Assembly: GCA_934293575.1 (NCBI GenBank)
Contig: CAKQYU010000005.1
Span: 112,839-176,838, forward strand
Source of the DNA: an uncultured Lachnospiraceae bacterium
GTDB lineage: Bacteria > Bacillota > Clostridia > Lachnospirales > Lachnospiraceae
Direction of reading: 5' to 3'
Length of the DNA stretch: 64,000 nucleotides
The notes under the pieces were generated by a model. That model saw only the letters and a program-made list of their open reading frames with translations, was not told where the DNA came from and made no database searches. Positions 25,578-34,900 of this stretch are shown piece after piece (positions within the stretch are counted from its first letter, which is position 1; each line of letters begins with the position of its first letter). The translations under genes and the position numbers were made by a program.

Positions 25578-26309
25578 ATGGAAAATTATCAAAAAAGAGG
25601 ATTTGCGATTGCTTCGCTTATATTGGGAATCTTATCCTGCACGATTTGTTGTGCGATAGGCGCAGTGCTTGGTGTAATTGGTCTGATTTTGGGAATTGTC
25701 AGTCTGGCGCAAAAACGTGGCGGAAAAGGATTGGCAATTGGAGGTGTTGTGACTTCCGGTATTGGAATTTTTATTGGGTTATTGTTGCTCCTGCTGGTTG
25801 CTTCACCGGATTTCCAAGAGGGATTCAAGGAAGGATTTCGGGAGGGATATGAGTCGGCAATCAGTCATAATGACCGTTCATCGGAGCATGGATGGGGATA
25901 TTGTTATACTGCGGAAGACGAATCGACGATTTATTTCTATGAGGACGGAACTTTTGACTGGTATCGGGATGAAGATAATTCAGATGACCGGAAATCCGGA
26001 AACTACAGTGTTGTATTCGGGAAAGAAGCGGAGAATATGCTGACGGGAGAATTGTCCGACTACGGTGTGACGAAGCAGGAAATTGATGATTTCCACGATA
26101 GAAATTCGGATACGGATTTGTATAAGCCGGAAAATCTTACGGTGTTGACTTTGGAGACAACCGAAATTGATGTGGAAGAGGATGTGGATATCGATGTTCC
26201 GTATACCAGATACTATTACGGACATGCAGATGACCAATACTTTGATGGTGTAAATATGGATACCGCCGGATATATGGTATTGACAAAAAACGGACAGATA
26301 GGAGATTGA
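25578..26309 (+). CDS. DUF4190-like membrane protein with extracytoplasmic domain
   Basis: A 243-residue protein. The first 85 residues have the two-helix DUF4190-type hairpin (AIASLILGILSC and a second Gly-rich helix GLAIGGVVTSGIGIFIGLLLLLL with the LGxxSLAQKRGGKGLAIGG loop). The remaining acidic domain (about 95-243) is predicted outside the membrane and has many Asp, Tyr and Gly residues. No catalytic motif is seen. RBS AAAAAGGAGAGGG. The next gene follows after 4 bases, so they form one transcription unit. Confidence 0.7.
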   Translation: MENYQKRGFAIASLILGILSCTICCAIGAVLGVIGLILGIVSLAQKRGGKGLAIGGVVTSGIGIFIGLLLLLLVASPDFQEGFKEGFREGYESAISHNDRSSEHGWGYCYTAEDESTIYFYEDGTFDWYRDEDNSDDRKSGNYSVVFGKEAENMLTGELSDYGVTKQEIDDFHDRNSDTDLYKPENLTVLTLETTEIDVEEDVDIDVPYTRYYYGHADDQYFDGVNMDTAGYMVLTKNGQIGD

Positions 26310-26313
26310 TTGA

Positions 26314-27240
26314 GTGGAAAGAGATATTCATAATTTAAGACCGGATGGATTTGCGGTAAGTGAAGAATTTCAGGCAATTTACGGAAGGATAAATGGTGTT
26401 AACGTATTACTTGAACCCTATAAAACCGAGAATACACATTACCTTACATTTCGTCTGGATCTGACAAATGAGGAAAAGAGAGAAGAATTGTTGTCATACT
26501 TACGATTGATGGAACGGGAGTGTTCCTATATCGCATACGCAGGCTGGAATAACAAATATATGGTTTATGTATCTTTTCATGTGTCAGAGGGAGAAGATTT
26601 AGAGCATATCAATACATTGATTAACCGGATTACGGATAAATGTAATGAATTGGGATTATATAATTGTTGTGAAAACTGTAAAGGACATGGCGATTTGCAT
26701 TTTGTGGATATGTCGGGAGATAAATTTCAGATGTGCAGCAGCTGCTTTGAATACTGGAAAAACCGGTTGCAGAATTTTTACGGAACCAAAGAAAATGTAG
26801 CTTTGGGTATTTTAGGTGGGCTGATTGGAGCACTACTTGGTTCCTTGCTCTGGCTTATATTGGATCAGGTTCATTTCATTGCCGGAATTGCCGGTTATGC
26901 AATTGTATATTGTTCATTTAAGGGATATACGAAATTGGGTAAAAAGATGTCCCGGAAGGGCGTTGTGCTATGTGTGGTTATGTGTGCACTGGTAATTCTT
27001 TTTGCGGATTTCTTTTCTCTTTCGATTGATATTTATCGGGCATTTTCCGATTATTCCATTACTCTGGCACATGCAATATACCTTACACCTGCATTTTTAG
27101 TTCAGGGGAAGGTACTTGTAAGGGCATTGATAAATCTTGGACTGGGATATCTTGTGGCATTTTTGGGTTGTTATCCGTTTGTGAAAAGTGTATGGCAGGC
27201 AACGAAAGAAAGACCGCAGAAAGAAATTCGTTACATCTAA
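26314..27240 (+). CDS. Membrane protein with Zn-ribbon-like cysteine motif, unknown
   Basis: A 308-residue protein starting at GTG 26314 with AGGAG 9 bases upstream. The N-terminal 120 residues are soluble. Then comes a four-cysteine stretch (NCCENCKGHG and MCSSCFEYW) that looks like a zinc ribbon, followed by four hydrophobic helices (about 165-185, 189-203, 215-238, 248-285). It is next to the DUF4190-like gene and probably functions with it. No family recognised. Confidence 0.7.
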   Translation: MERDIHNLRPDGFAVSEEFQAIYGRINGVNVLLEPYKTENTHYLTFRLDLTNEEKREELLSYLRLMERECSYIAYAGWNNKYMVYVSFHVSEGEDLEHINTLINRITDKCNELGLYNCCENCKGHGDLHFVDMSGDKFQMCSSCFEYWKNRLQNFYGTKENVALGILGGLIGALLGSLLWLILDQVHFIAGIAGYAIVYCSFKGYTKLGKKMSRKGVVLCVVMCALVILFADFFSLSIDIYRAFSDYSITLAHAIYLTPAFLVQGKVLVRALINLGLGYLVAFLGCYPFVKSVWQATKERPQKEIRYI

Positions 27241-27243
27241 ATC

Positions 27244-27272
27244 TTGACTTTTTAGAATTCATATCCTATATT
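27244..27272 (+). promoter_or_regulatory. Predicted promoter for the valS leader
   Basis: TTGACT at 27244-27249, 17-base spacer, TATATT at 27267-27272; it begins just after the preceding stop codon. Confidence 0.7.
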
Positions 27273-27282
27273 AAGGTATATG

Positions 27283-27519
27283 CAAAAGGTTAAGAGAAAG
27301 AGGAGTAGAAGTAGTTCCTTGCAAGAGAGAATGGCTCATGGGCTGGAAGGTCATTTCAAGAAGAATACTTTGAAGGTAGCTTTTGAACTGTGTGGCTGAG
27401 AAAGAATCAGGTAGGCTGCACCGGAATCGTCCCCGTTACAGGATAAGATAAGAAACAAATTAAGGTGGTACCGCGATGATTCGCCCTTAGTCAGATGAAC
27501 TGGCTAGGGGCTTTTTTAT
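27283..27519 (+). promoter_or_regulatory. T-box riboswitch, valine type
   Basis: The T-box sequence AAGGTGGTACCGCG is at 27462-27475. Stem I has an AGTA element on the 5' side (around 27303) and GAAG-GTA on the 3' side, giving a valine codon GTA at 27376-27378 as specifier. The terminator is GCCCTTAGTCAG (27483-27494) with CTGGCTAGGGGC (27500-27511) and a T-run. Family knowledge: uncharged tRNA-Val pairs with the specifier and T-box bulge and prevents termination, raising valS expression. Confidence 0.92.
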
Positions 27520-27591
27520 TGTGTGATTTGTGGATTCATGCAAAGTGGTAATAAAAATGCCTGAGAATGATTATAAAAGAAGGAGAATCTC

Positions 27592-30237
27592 ATGGGAAAA
27601 GAATTGGAAAAAAATTATAATCCATCCGAAATTGAAGACAGAATTTATCAGAACTGGCTTGATAAGAAGTATTTTCATGCGGAGGTAGACAGAAGTAAAA
27701 AACCTTTTACGATTGTTATGCCGCCTCCAAATGTAACCGGTCAGCTTCATATGGGACATGCATTGGATAATACAATGCAGGATATCTTAATCCGTTTTAA
27801 AAGAATGCAGGGATATAATGCATTATGGCAGCCGGGAACAGACCATGCGGCAATTGCAACAGAGGTTAAGGTAATTGAAAAATTAAAGAGTGAAGGTATT
27901 GATAAGAATGATATCGGACGTACTGAATTTTTAAAGCATGCATGGGCATGGAAGGAAGAGTACGGTAACAGAATCATTAATCAGTTAAAAAAGATGGGTT
28001 CTTCTGCCGATTGGGACAGAGAACGGTTTACCATGGATGAAGGCTGTTCCAAAGCAGTTCAGGAAGTTTTCATTAAATTATATAACAAGGGTTATATTTA
28101 TAAAGGTTCCAGAATCATTAACTGGTGTCCGGTTTGTAAAACTTCTATTTCGGATGCTGAGGTTATTCATGAGGAACAGGCAGGACATTTCTGGCATATC
28201 AATTATCCGGTAGTTGGAGAAGAAGGAAGATTCGTTGAGATTGCAACAACCCGTCCGGAGACATTGCTTGGTGATACCGCAGTTGCAGTCAATCCGAGTG
28301 ATGAAAGATATCAGGATATTATCGGAAAGATGTTAAAGCTTCCGTTGACTGACAGAGAAATTCCTGTAATTGCAGATGAGTATGTTGATAAGGAATTTGG
28401 AACCGGCTGCGTTAAGATTACACCGGCTCATGACCCTAACGACTTTGAGGTTGGTAAGCGTCATAATCTGGAAGAAATTAATATCTTAAATGATGATGCG
28501 ACAATCAATGAATTAGGCGGAAAATATGCGGGAATGGATCGTTATGAAGCCAGAGAGGCAATGGTTAAGGATTTGGATGAACTTGGTCTGCTGGTTGCTG
28601 TAAAGGATCATACCCACCAGGTTGGTACACATGACAGATGTAAGACAACCGTAGAACCATTGATTAAGCCACAGTGGTTTGTCCGCATGAAAGAAATGGG
28701 CGAAGCTGCATTAAAGGTTGTTGATACGGATGAACTTAATTTCGTACCGGAACGTTTTGATAAGATTTATAAGCATTGGCTTGAAAATATCCGTGACTGG
28801 TGTATTTCAAGACAGTTATGGTGGGGACACCGGATTCCTGCATATTATTGTGATGAATGTGGAGAGGTTGTTGTTTCAAAGGAAGCACCTTCTGTTTGTC
28901 CAAAATGCGGATGCACCCATCTGACACAGGATGAAGATACATTGGATACATGGTTTTCTTCTGCTTTATGGCCATTTTCAACACTTGGCTGGCCGGAAAA
29001 AACAGAGGAGATGGATTACTTCTATCCAACCAGTGTATTGGTAACCGGTTATGACATCATTTTCTTCTGGGTTGTCCGTATGGTATTTTCTGCATTGGAG
29101 CAGACCGGAAAGAGTCCGTTTAAGTATGTATTGATTCATGGTCTGGTTCGTGATGATCAGGGACGTAAGATGAGTAAGTCTTTGGGAAATGGTATTGATC
29201 CATTGGAGATTATTGACCAGTATGGTGCGGATGCGCTTCGTCTTACTTTGATTACAGGTAATGCACCGGGAAATGATATGCGTTTTTATATGTCAAGGGT
29301 TGAGGCAAGCCGTAACTTTGCAAATAAAGTTTGGAATGCATCCCGTTTCATTATGATGAACATGGAAAAATGGGATGGGAAGGCTGTGGATTTATCTAAG
29401 CTGACATTGGCTGACCGTTGGATTTTGTCTAAGGTTAATACATTAGCAAAAGATGTAACAGAGAATCTGGATAAGTTTGAGCTTGGTATCGCGGTTGATA
29501 AGGTATATAACTTTATCTGGGAAGAATTCTGTGACTGGTACATTGAGATGGTAAAACCACGTCTTTACAATGATGAGGATGATACACAGGCAGCTGCATT
29601 ATGGACACTTAAGACCGTATTGATTAATGCACTTAAAATGTTACATCCGTATATGCCATTTATTACAGAAGAAATCTTTACAACCTTACAGTCGGAAGAA
29701 GAATCTATTATGATTTCAAAGTGGCCTGAGTTTAAGGATGAGTGGAACTTTGCGGCAGATGAACTGGCAGTGGATACCATTAAGGATGCGGTACGCGGAA
29801 TCCGTACACTTCGTAAGGATATGAATGTACCAAATAGCAAGAAGGCATTGGTTTATGTGGTATCGGAAAAAGAAAATGTTCGTAAGATATTTGAAGATGC
29901 CAAGGTATTCTTTGCAACATTGGGATTCGCTTCAGATGTTATTGTTCAGGCGGATAAGACAGGAATTGCGGATGATGCTGTTTCGACCGTTATTCAGGAT
30001 GCGGTTGTTTATATGCCATTTGCCGATTTGGTAGATGTGGAAAAAGAAAAAGAACGTCTTGCAAAAGAGCAGAAGCGTTTAGAAGGTGAGATTAAGCGTT
30101 GTACCGGAATGTTAAATAATCCGAAGTTTGTGGATAAGGCACCACAGGCGAAGGTAGACGAGGAAAAAGCAAAGCTTGAGAAATACGAGGGTATGCTTGC
30201 AACCGTAAATGAACGTCTGGCACAGTTGGCTAAATAA
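27592..30237 (+). CDS. valS: Valyl-tRNA synthetase
   Basis: An 881-residue class I aminoacyl-tRNA synthetase that charges tRNA-Val. Signature motifs: HMGH in PPNVTGQLHMGHALDNTM near residue 53, the editing (CP1) domain with the TTRPETLLGDTAVAVNP motif near 230, and KMSKS in GRKMSKSLGNGIDP near 525. The C-terminal part has the anticodon-binding domain and a ValRS-type coiled coil (about 815-880, VDVEKEKERLAKEQKRLEG). Full length. Expression is controlled by the upstream T-box. Confidence 0.97.
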   Translation: MGKELEKNYNPSEIEDRIYQNWLDKKYFHAEVDRSKKPFTIVMPPPNVTGQLHMGHALDNTMQDILIRFKRMQGYNALWQPGTDHAAIATEVKVIEKLKSEGIDKNDIGRTEFLKHAWAWKEEYGNRIINQLKKMGSSADWDRERFTMDEGCSKAVQEVFIKLYNKGYIYKGSRIINWCPVCKTSISDAEVIHEEQAGHFWHINYPVVGEEGRFVEIATTRPETLLGDTAVAVNPSDERYQDIIGKMLKLPLTDREIPVIADEYVDKEFGTGCVKITPAHDPNDFEVGKRHNLEEINILNDDATINELGGKYAGMDRYEAREAMVKDLDELGLLVAVKDHTHQVGTHDRCKTTVEPLIKPQWFVRMKEMGEAALKVVDTDELNFVPERFDKIYKHWLENIRDWCISRQLWWGHRIPAYYCDECGEVVVSKEAPSVCPKCGCTHLTQDEDTLDTWFSSALWPFSTLGWPEKTEEMDYFYPTSVLVTGYDIIFFWVVRMVFSALEQTGKSPFKYVLIHGLVRDDQGRKMSKSLGNGIDPLEIIDQYGADALRLTLITGNAPGNDMRFYMSRVEASRNFANKVWNASRFIMMNMEKWDGKAVDLSKLTLADRWILSKVNTLAKDVTENLDKFELGIAVDKVYNFIWEEFCDWYIEMVKPRLYNDEDDTQAAALWTLKTVLINALKMLHPYMPFITEEIFTTLQSEEESIMISKWPEFKDEWNFAADELAVDTIKDAVRGIRTLRKDMNVPNSKKALVYVVSEKENVRKIFEDAKVFFATLGFASDVIVQADKTGIADDAVSTVIQDAVVYMPFADLVDVEKEKERLAKEQKRLEGEIKRCTGMLNNPKFVDKAPQAKVDEEKAKLEKYEGMLATVNERLAQLAK

Positions 30238-30253
30238 TTTATGAATAAAACAG

Positions 30254-30282
30254 TTGACATACAGTTTTTTGTATGTTAGAGT
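30254..30282 (+). promoter_or_regulatory. Predicted strong promoter for rplJ-rplL
   Basis: Perfect TTGACA (30254-30259), 17-base spacer with an extended -10 TG at 30274-30275, then TAGAGT (30277-30282). Confidence 0.65.
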
Positions 30283-30284
30283 AT

Positions 30285-30400
30285 CTAACGATGAACTGCC
30301 GAAGACAGTAGGTACCATTTGGTGTAAGTATAACGCCTACCGAGGAAGAATCGTAACGATGACTTTTTCGCTCTATGTCTTTGACGTAGAGCGTTTTTTA
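30285..30400 (+). promoter_or_regulatory. Ribosomal protein L10 leader with terminator
   Basis: The conserved core of the L10 leader is seen as CTGCCGAAGACAGTAGG followed by the GCCTACCGAGG side (about 30295-30343). It is followed by a terminator, CGCTCTATGTC (30369-30379) with GACGTAGAGCG (30383-30393) and a T-run. Family knowledge: L10 (with L12) binds this RNA and represses its own operon. Confidence 0.9.
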
Positions 30401-30460
30401 TTAGAATCGATTTGTTGATTTGAATCGCGCAGTCATTAATAAATAAGGAGGCGCAAAACG

Positions 30461-31009
30461 ATGGCAAAGATTGAATTAAAGCAACCTATCGTTGATGAGA
30501 TTAAAGCTCAGCTTGATGGTGCACAGACAGCAGTAATCGTTGACTACCGTGGACTTACAGTAGAACAGGATACAAGACTTCGTAAGGAATTAAGAGAAGC
30601 AGGCGTATCTTACAAAGTTTACAAGAATACAATGGTTAGTCGTGCAATCGAGGGAACAGAGTTTGAATCTTTAAAGAATGATTTGGAAGGACCAAACGGA
30701 TTTGCTTTTTCTAAGACAGATGCTACAGCACCGGCAAGAATTCTTGCTAAGTTTGCTAAGGAAGCAGAAGCATTAGAGATTAAGAGTGGTGTCGTTGAAG
30801 GTACTTACTATGATCAGGCTGGTATCAAAGTAATTTCTGAGATTCCATCAAGAGAGGAATTGCTTTCAAAGTTACTTGGAAGTTTACAATCACCAATTAC
30901 AAACTTCGCTAGAGTATTGAACCAGATTGCTGAGCAGGGTGATGCTCCGGCAGAAGAGTCAGCAGAAGCTCCTGCAGAGGAAGCAGCTGAGACAACAGAT
31001 GCAGAGTAA
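30461..31009 (+). CDS. rplJ: Ribosomal protein L10
   Basis: A 182-residue protein that forms the base of the ribosomal L10-L12 stalk. The N-terminal domain has the family pattern VDYRGLTVEQDTRLRKELREAG and VYKNTMVSRAI; the C-terminal tail that binds L12 is extended with Glu/Ala repeats (EESAEAPAEEAAETT), typical of Firmicutes. RBS AAGGAGG before the ATG. Probably autoregulated through the L10 leader. Confidence 0.96.
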   Translation: MAKIELKQPIVDEIKAQLDGAQTAVIVDYRGLTVEQDTRLRKELREAGVSYKVYKNTMVSRAIEGTEFESLKNDLEGPNGFAFSKTDATAPARILAKFAKEAEALEIKSGVVEGTYYDQAGIKVISEIPSREELLSKLLGSLQSPITNFARVLNQIAEQGDAPAEESAEAPAEEAAETTDAE

Positions 31010-31059
31010 TAATACTTTGTAAATAATAATATTTTTGAATAATATGGAGGAATTTAGTT

Positions 31060-31428
31060 ATGACAACTCAAGAGTGGATTGAAGAGATCAAGAAGTTAAG
31101 CGTTTTAGAGTTAAATGATTTAGTTAAGGCTTGTGAGGAAGAGTTCGGTGTTTCTGCAGCAGCAGGTGTTGTAGTTGCAGCAGCAGGTGCAGCAGGCGGA
31201 GAAGCAGCAGCTGAGAAGGACGAGTTTGATGTAGAGTTATCAGAAGTTGGTAGCGAGAAAGTTAAGGTTATCAAGGTTGTTCGTGAGGTAACTGGTTTAG
31301 GTCTTAAGGAAGCTAAGGAAGTAGTTGATAACGCACCTAAGGTAATTAAGGAAGGTGCAGCTAAGGCTGAAGCTGAAGAGATTAAGACTAAGTTAGAAGA
31401 AGTTGGCGCTAAGGTTACATTAAAGTAA
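31060..31428 (+). CDS. rplL: Ribosomal protein L7/L12
   Basis: A 122-residue stalk protein. The N-terminal dimerisation domain (about 1-35), Ala/Gly-rich hinge (about 36-53) and C-terminal factor-binding domain with VIKVVREVTGLGLKEAKEVVDNAPKVIKEG are complete. RBS GGAGG before the ATG. A strong terminator follows. Confidence 0.97.
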   Translation: MTTQEWIEEIKKLSVLELNDLVKACEEEFGVSAAAGVVVAAAGAAGGEAAAEKDEFDVELSEVGSEKVKVIKVVREVTGLGLKEAKEVVDNAPKVIKEGAAKAEAEEIKTKLEEVGAKVTLK

Positions 31429-31441
31429 TTGAAACTTATTT

Positions 31442-31491
31442 ATAACAAAAAATCCTTGGAGAAGGTTATTCTTCAAGGATTTTTTTGTTAT
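31442..31491 (+). terminator. Rho-independent terminator after rplL
   Basis: ATAACAAAAAATCCTTG (from 31442) pairs with CAAGGATTTTTTTGTTAT (to 31491) with one bulge. It separates rplJL from rpoBC, which has its own promoter. Confidence 0.85.
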
Positions 31492-31518
31492 ATAGAATAC
31501 ATGGAAGGAGAATTGGTT

Positions 31519-31692
31519 ATGGATACTTTTTATTATGAGGTAGCATCTATTGATGGTGACTATGCATATCTGAAAAGAACCGATGAGGATGTAAAAGATT
31601 TGAAACTCGTTGCCCGTGCATTGCTGCCGGAAGAGATAAAAGAGGGTACAAAATTAAAATACGAATTGTTGCAGTATGAAATTGTGGAATAA
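31519..31692 (+). CDS. Small protein between rplL and rpoB, 57 residues
   Basis: Starts at ATG 31519 with GGAAGGAG 8 bases upstream. The sequence is mostly beta-type and acidic (MDTFYYEVASIDGDYAYLKRTDEDV, ending LKYELLQYEIVE) with an LPEEIKEGTKL segment that recalls small DUF3006-like barrels; this resemblance is weak. It lies between the rplL terminator and the rpoB promoter, so it may be translated from read-through mRNA. Unknown function. Confidence 0.6.
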   Translation: MDTFYYEVASIDGDYAYLKRTDEDVKDLKLVARALLPEEIKEGTKLKYELLQYEIVE

Positions 31693-31741
31693 CACTAATT
31701 TTATAAATATTTAAATAATTTAAAATAATATAAAAAAATGG

Positions 31742-31776
31742 TTGACATTGACAATTTGCTTGTGGTAGTATATTAA
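31742..31776 (+). promoter_or_regulatory. Predicted rpoBC promoter region
   Basis: Two overlapping TTGACA boxes (31742-31747 and 31748-31753) and an AT-rich -10 region (TAGTAT at 31766-31771 or TATTAA at 31771-31776). Spacings of 18 and 17 are possible, so the pair may give two start sites. A leader of about 150 bases follows with a short hairpin GGGTA...TACCC around 31791-31830. Confidence 0.55.
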
Positions 31777-31935
31777 AATGTCATTACTGTGGGTAGGTGT
31801 CTTTTTTGACATGGTACCCTATAGTGTGAATGAGAAAAAACATAGGAATCATACCATTTGTGGTATAGATATAGCTTCTATACTATATATGGTTGTGAAA
31901 CTTGTGAAAAATAATTTCAAGGGGTGAAAACGTCA

Positions 31936-34900
31936 ATGGAAAAGAGCAGAATTAGTCCTGTGAAAGCGGGAAAAGGAATGCGTATGAGTTATTCCAGACA
32001 AAAAGAAGTACTTGAGATGCCTAATTTAATCGAAGTACAGAAAAACTCATATCAGTGGTTCTTAGAGGCAGGACTTAAAGAGGTGTTCGAAGACATTTCT
32101 CCAATCACGGATTACAGTGGTCAGTTAAGTTTGGAATTTGTTGATTTCCAGCTTTCTGAGGAGGAAGCGAAGTATTCGATTGAAGAGTGTAAAGAACGAG
32201 ATGCAACATATGCAGCTCCACTTAAGGTTAATGTTCGTTTGATTAATAAAGAAACAAATGAAATTAACCAGCATGACATTTTTATGGGAGACTTGCCTTT
32301 GATGACAGAGACAGGTACTTTTGTAATTAATGGTGCAGAACGAGTTATTGTCAGTCAGCTGGTTCGTTCTCCTGGTATTTACTATACGATCGGACATGAA
32401 GCCAAATCAGGAAAAACACAGTATTTTTGTCAGGTTATTCCAAACCGTGGTGCATGGTTAGAGTATGAAACCGATTCCCTTGATGTTTTCTGGGTTCGTG
32501 TGGACAGAACTCGTAAGGTTCCTGTAACTGTTTTGATTCGTTCTTTAGGTATTGGATCGAATGAAGAGATTGTAGAATTATTTGGTGAAGAGCCTAAGAT
32601 TTTGGCAAGTTTTACAAAGGATCATTCTACAAATTACGAAGAGGGTCTGTTGGAGTTGTATCAAAAACTTCGTCCGGGTGAGCCGCTTGCAGTGGAGAGC
32701 GCAGAAAGTTTAGTAAATGCAATGTTCTTTGATCCAAGACGTTATGATCTTGCGAAAGTTGGTCGTTATAAATATAATAAAAAGCTTGCTCTTAAGAACC
32801 GTATAGCAGGACATACATTGGCTGAGGATGTAGTAGATCCTTCAACCGGTGAAATCCTTGCAGAGGCTGGAGAGGTTCTTACAAGAGAGAGTGCAACTAA
32901 AATTCAGAATGCAGCGGTTCCTTCTGTTATGATTCAGACAGAGGAGAGAAATGTCAAAGTATTGTCAAATATGATGGTTGACATAAAATCCTATGTTGAT
33001 TTTGATGTGACAGAACTTGGAATTGAAGAAGATGTATTTTACCCTGTTTTAGCAAATTTACTTGAAGAATATAAAGATGAAGAAGAATTGAAGAAGGCTA
33101 TTAAGCGTGATCTTTCGGACTTAATTCCAAAGCATATTACAAAGGAAGATATTTTAGCTTCTATTAATTACAATATGCATTTAGAGTATGGTATTGGATC
33201 TGATGACGATATTGACCACTTAGGTAATCGTCGTATTCGTGCGGTAGGTGAACTTCTTCAGAATCAGTACCGTATTGGTATGTCAAGATTGGAAAGGGTT
33301 GTACGTGAAAGAATGTCTACTCAGGATATGGAGACAATTTCACCACAGTCATTAATCAATATTAAGCCGGTAACGGCAGCTGTGAAGGAATTCTTTGGAA
33401 GTTCCCAGTTATCACAGTTTATGGATCAGAACAATCCTCTTTCCGAACTGACACATAAAAGACGTTTATCTGCATTGGGTCCTGGTGGTCTTTCCCGTGA
33501 CCGTGCTGGATTCGAGGTTCGAGATGTACATTATACACATTATGGTAGAATGTGTCCGATTGAGACCCCTGAAGGTCCTAACATCGGTTTGATTAACTCT
33601 CTTGCTTGTTATGCAAGAATTAATGAGTATGGATTTGTTGAGGCTCCGTATCGTAAGCTTGATAAGACAGATCCTGAAAATCCGGTTGTAACAGATGAGG
33701 TTGTTTATTTAACAGCAGATGAAGAAGATAATTATATCGTTGCTCAGGCGAATGAGCAGTTGAATCCGGATGGAACGTTTGTAAGAAATCGTATTGCGGG
33801 TCGTTACAGAGAAGAGACCGCAGAGTTTGATAAGAACCGTGTTGATTTGATGGACGTATCACCTAAGATGGTGTTCTCTGTTGCAACATCTATGATTCCG
33901 TTCTTACAGAATGATGATGCGAACCGTGCGTTGATGGGGTCTAACATGCAGCGTCAGGCAGTTCCGTTGTTAAAGACAGAATCACCAATCGTTGGTACCG
34001 GTATGGAAGCAAAAGCAGCAGTTGACTCCGGTGTATGTATTGTCGCAAAACACGATGGTGTTGTTGAGAAATCAACCAGCAAGGAAATTGTTGTGAAATG
34101 TGATGACGGTACAAAGGATACTTACCATGTCATTAAGTTTGCAAGAAGTAATCAGGCAAACTGTATGAACCAGCGTCCAATCGTTGTAAAGGGCGAGCGT
34201 GTAAAGGCCGGCGATGTGATTGCAGATGGTGCATCTACATCAAACGGTGAAATCGCATTAGGTAAGAACCCATTAATCGGATTCATGACATGGGAAGGTT
34301 ACAATTACGAGGATGCTGTATTACTTAGTGAGCGTCTGGTACAGGAAGATGTATATACATCTGTTCATATTGAAGAGTATGAGTGTGAAGCCCGTGATAC
34401 AAAGCTTGGTTCGGAAGAAATCACAAGAGACCTTGCCGGACATGGTGCAGAAGTATTAAAAGACCTTGATGAAAACGGTATTATCCGTATTGGTGCGGAA
34501 GTAAGTGCCGGTGACATCTTAGTTGGTAAGGTAACTCCTAAGGGAGAGACAGAATTAACTGCTGAGGAAAGATTACTTCGTGCAATCTTTGGAGAAAAGG
34601 CAAGAGAAGTCAGAGATACCTCTCTTCGTGTTCCTCATGGTGCTTATGGTATTGTTATTGATACAAAGGTATTTACAAGAGATGCCGGTGATGAGTTGTC
34701 GCCGGGAGTTAATAAATCTGTTCGTGTATATATTGCACAGAAGAGAAAGATTTCCGTTGGAGATAAGATGGCTGGTCGTCATGGTAACAAGGGTGTAATT
34801 TCCCGTATTTTACCGGTAGAAGATATGCCGTTCCTTCCAAACGGACGTCCGCTTGATATCGTATTAAATCCTTTGGGTGTGCCTTCACGTATGAATATCG

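Noticed and set aside
27283..27519. Glycine codon GGT as T-box specifier
   Set aside because: Its position right after GAA does not match the spacing seen at the ileS T-box (GAA, one base, codon); GTA fits and agrees with valS.
31777..31935. Rpo leader hairpins as a riboswitch
   Set aside because: Only short imperfect stems without resemblance to a known class.
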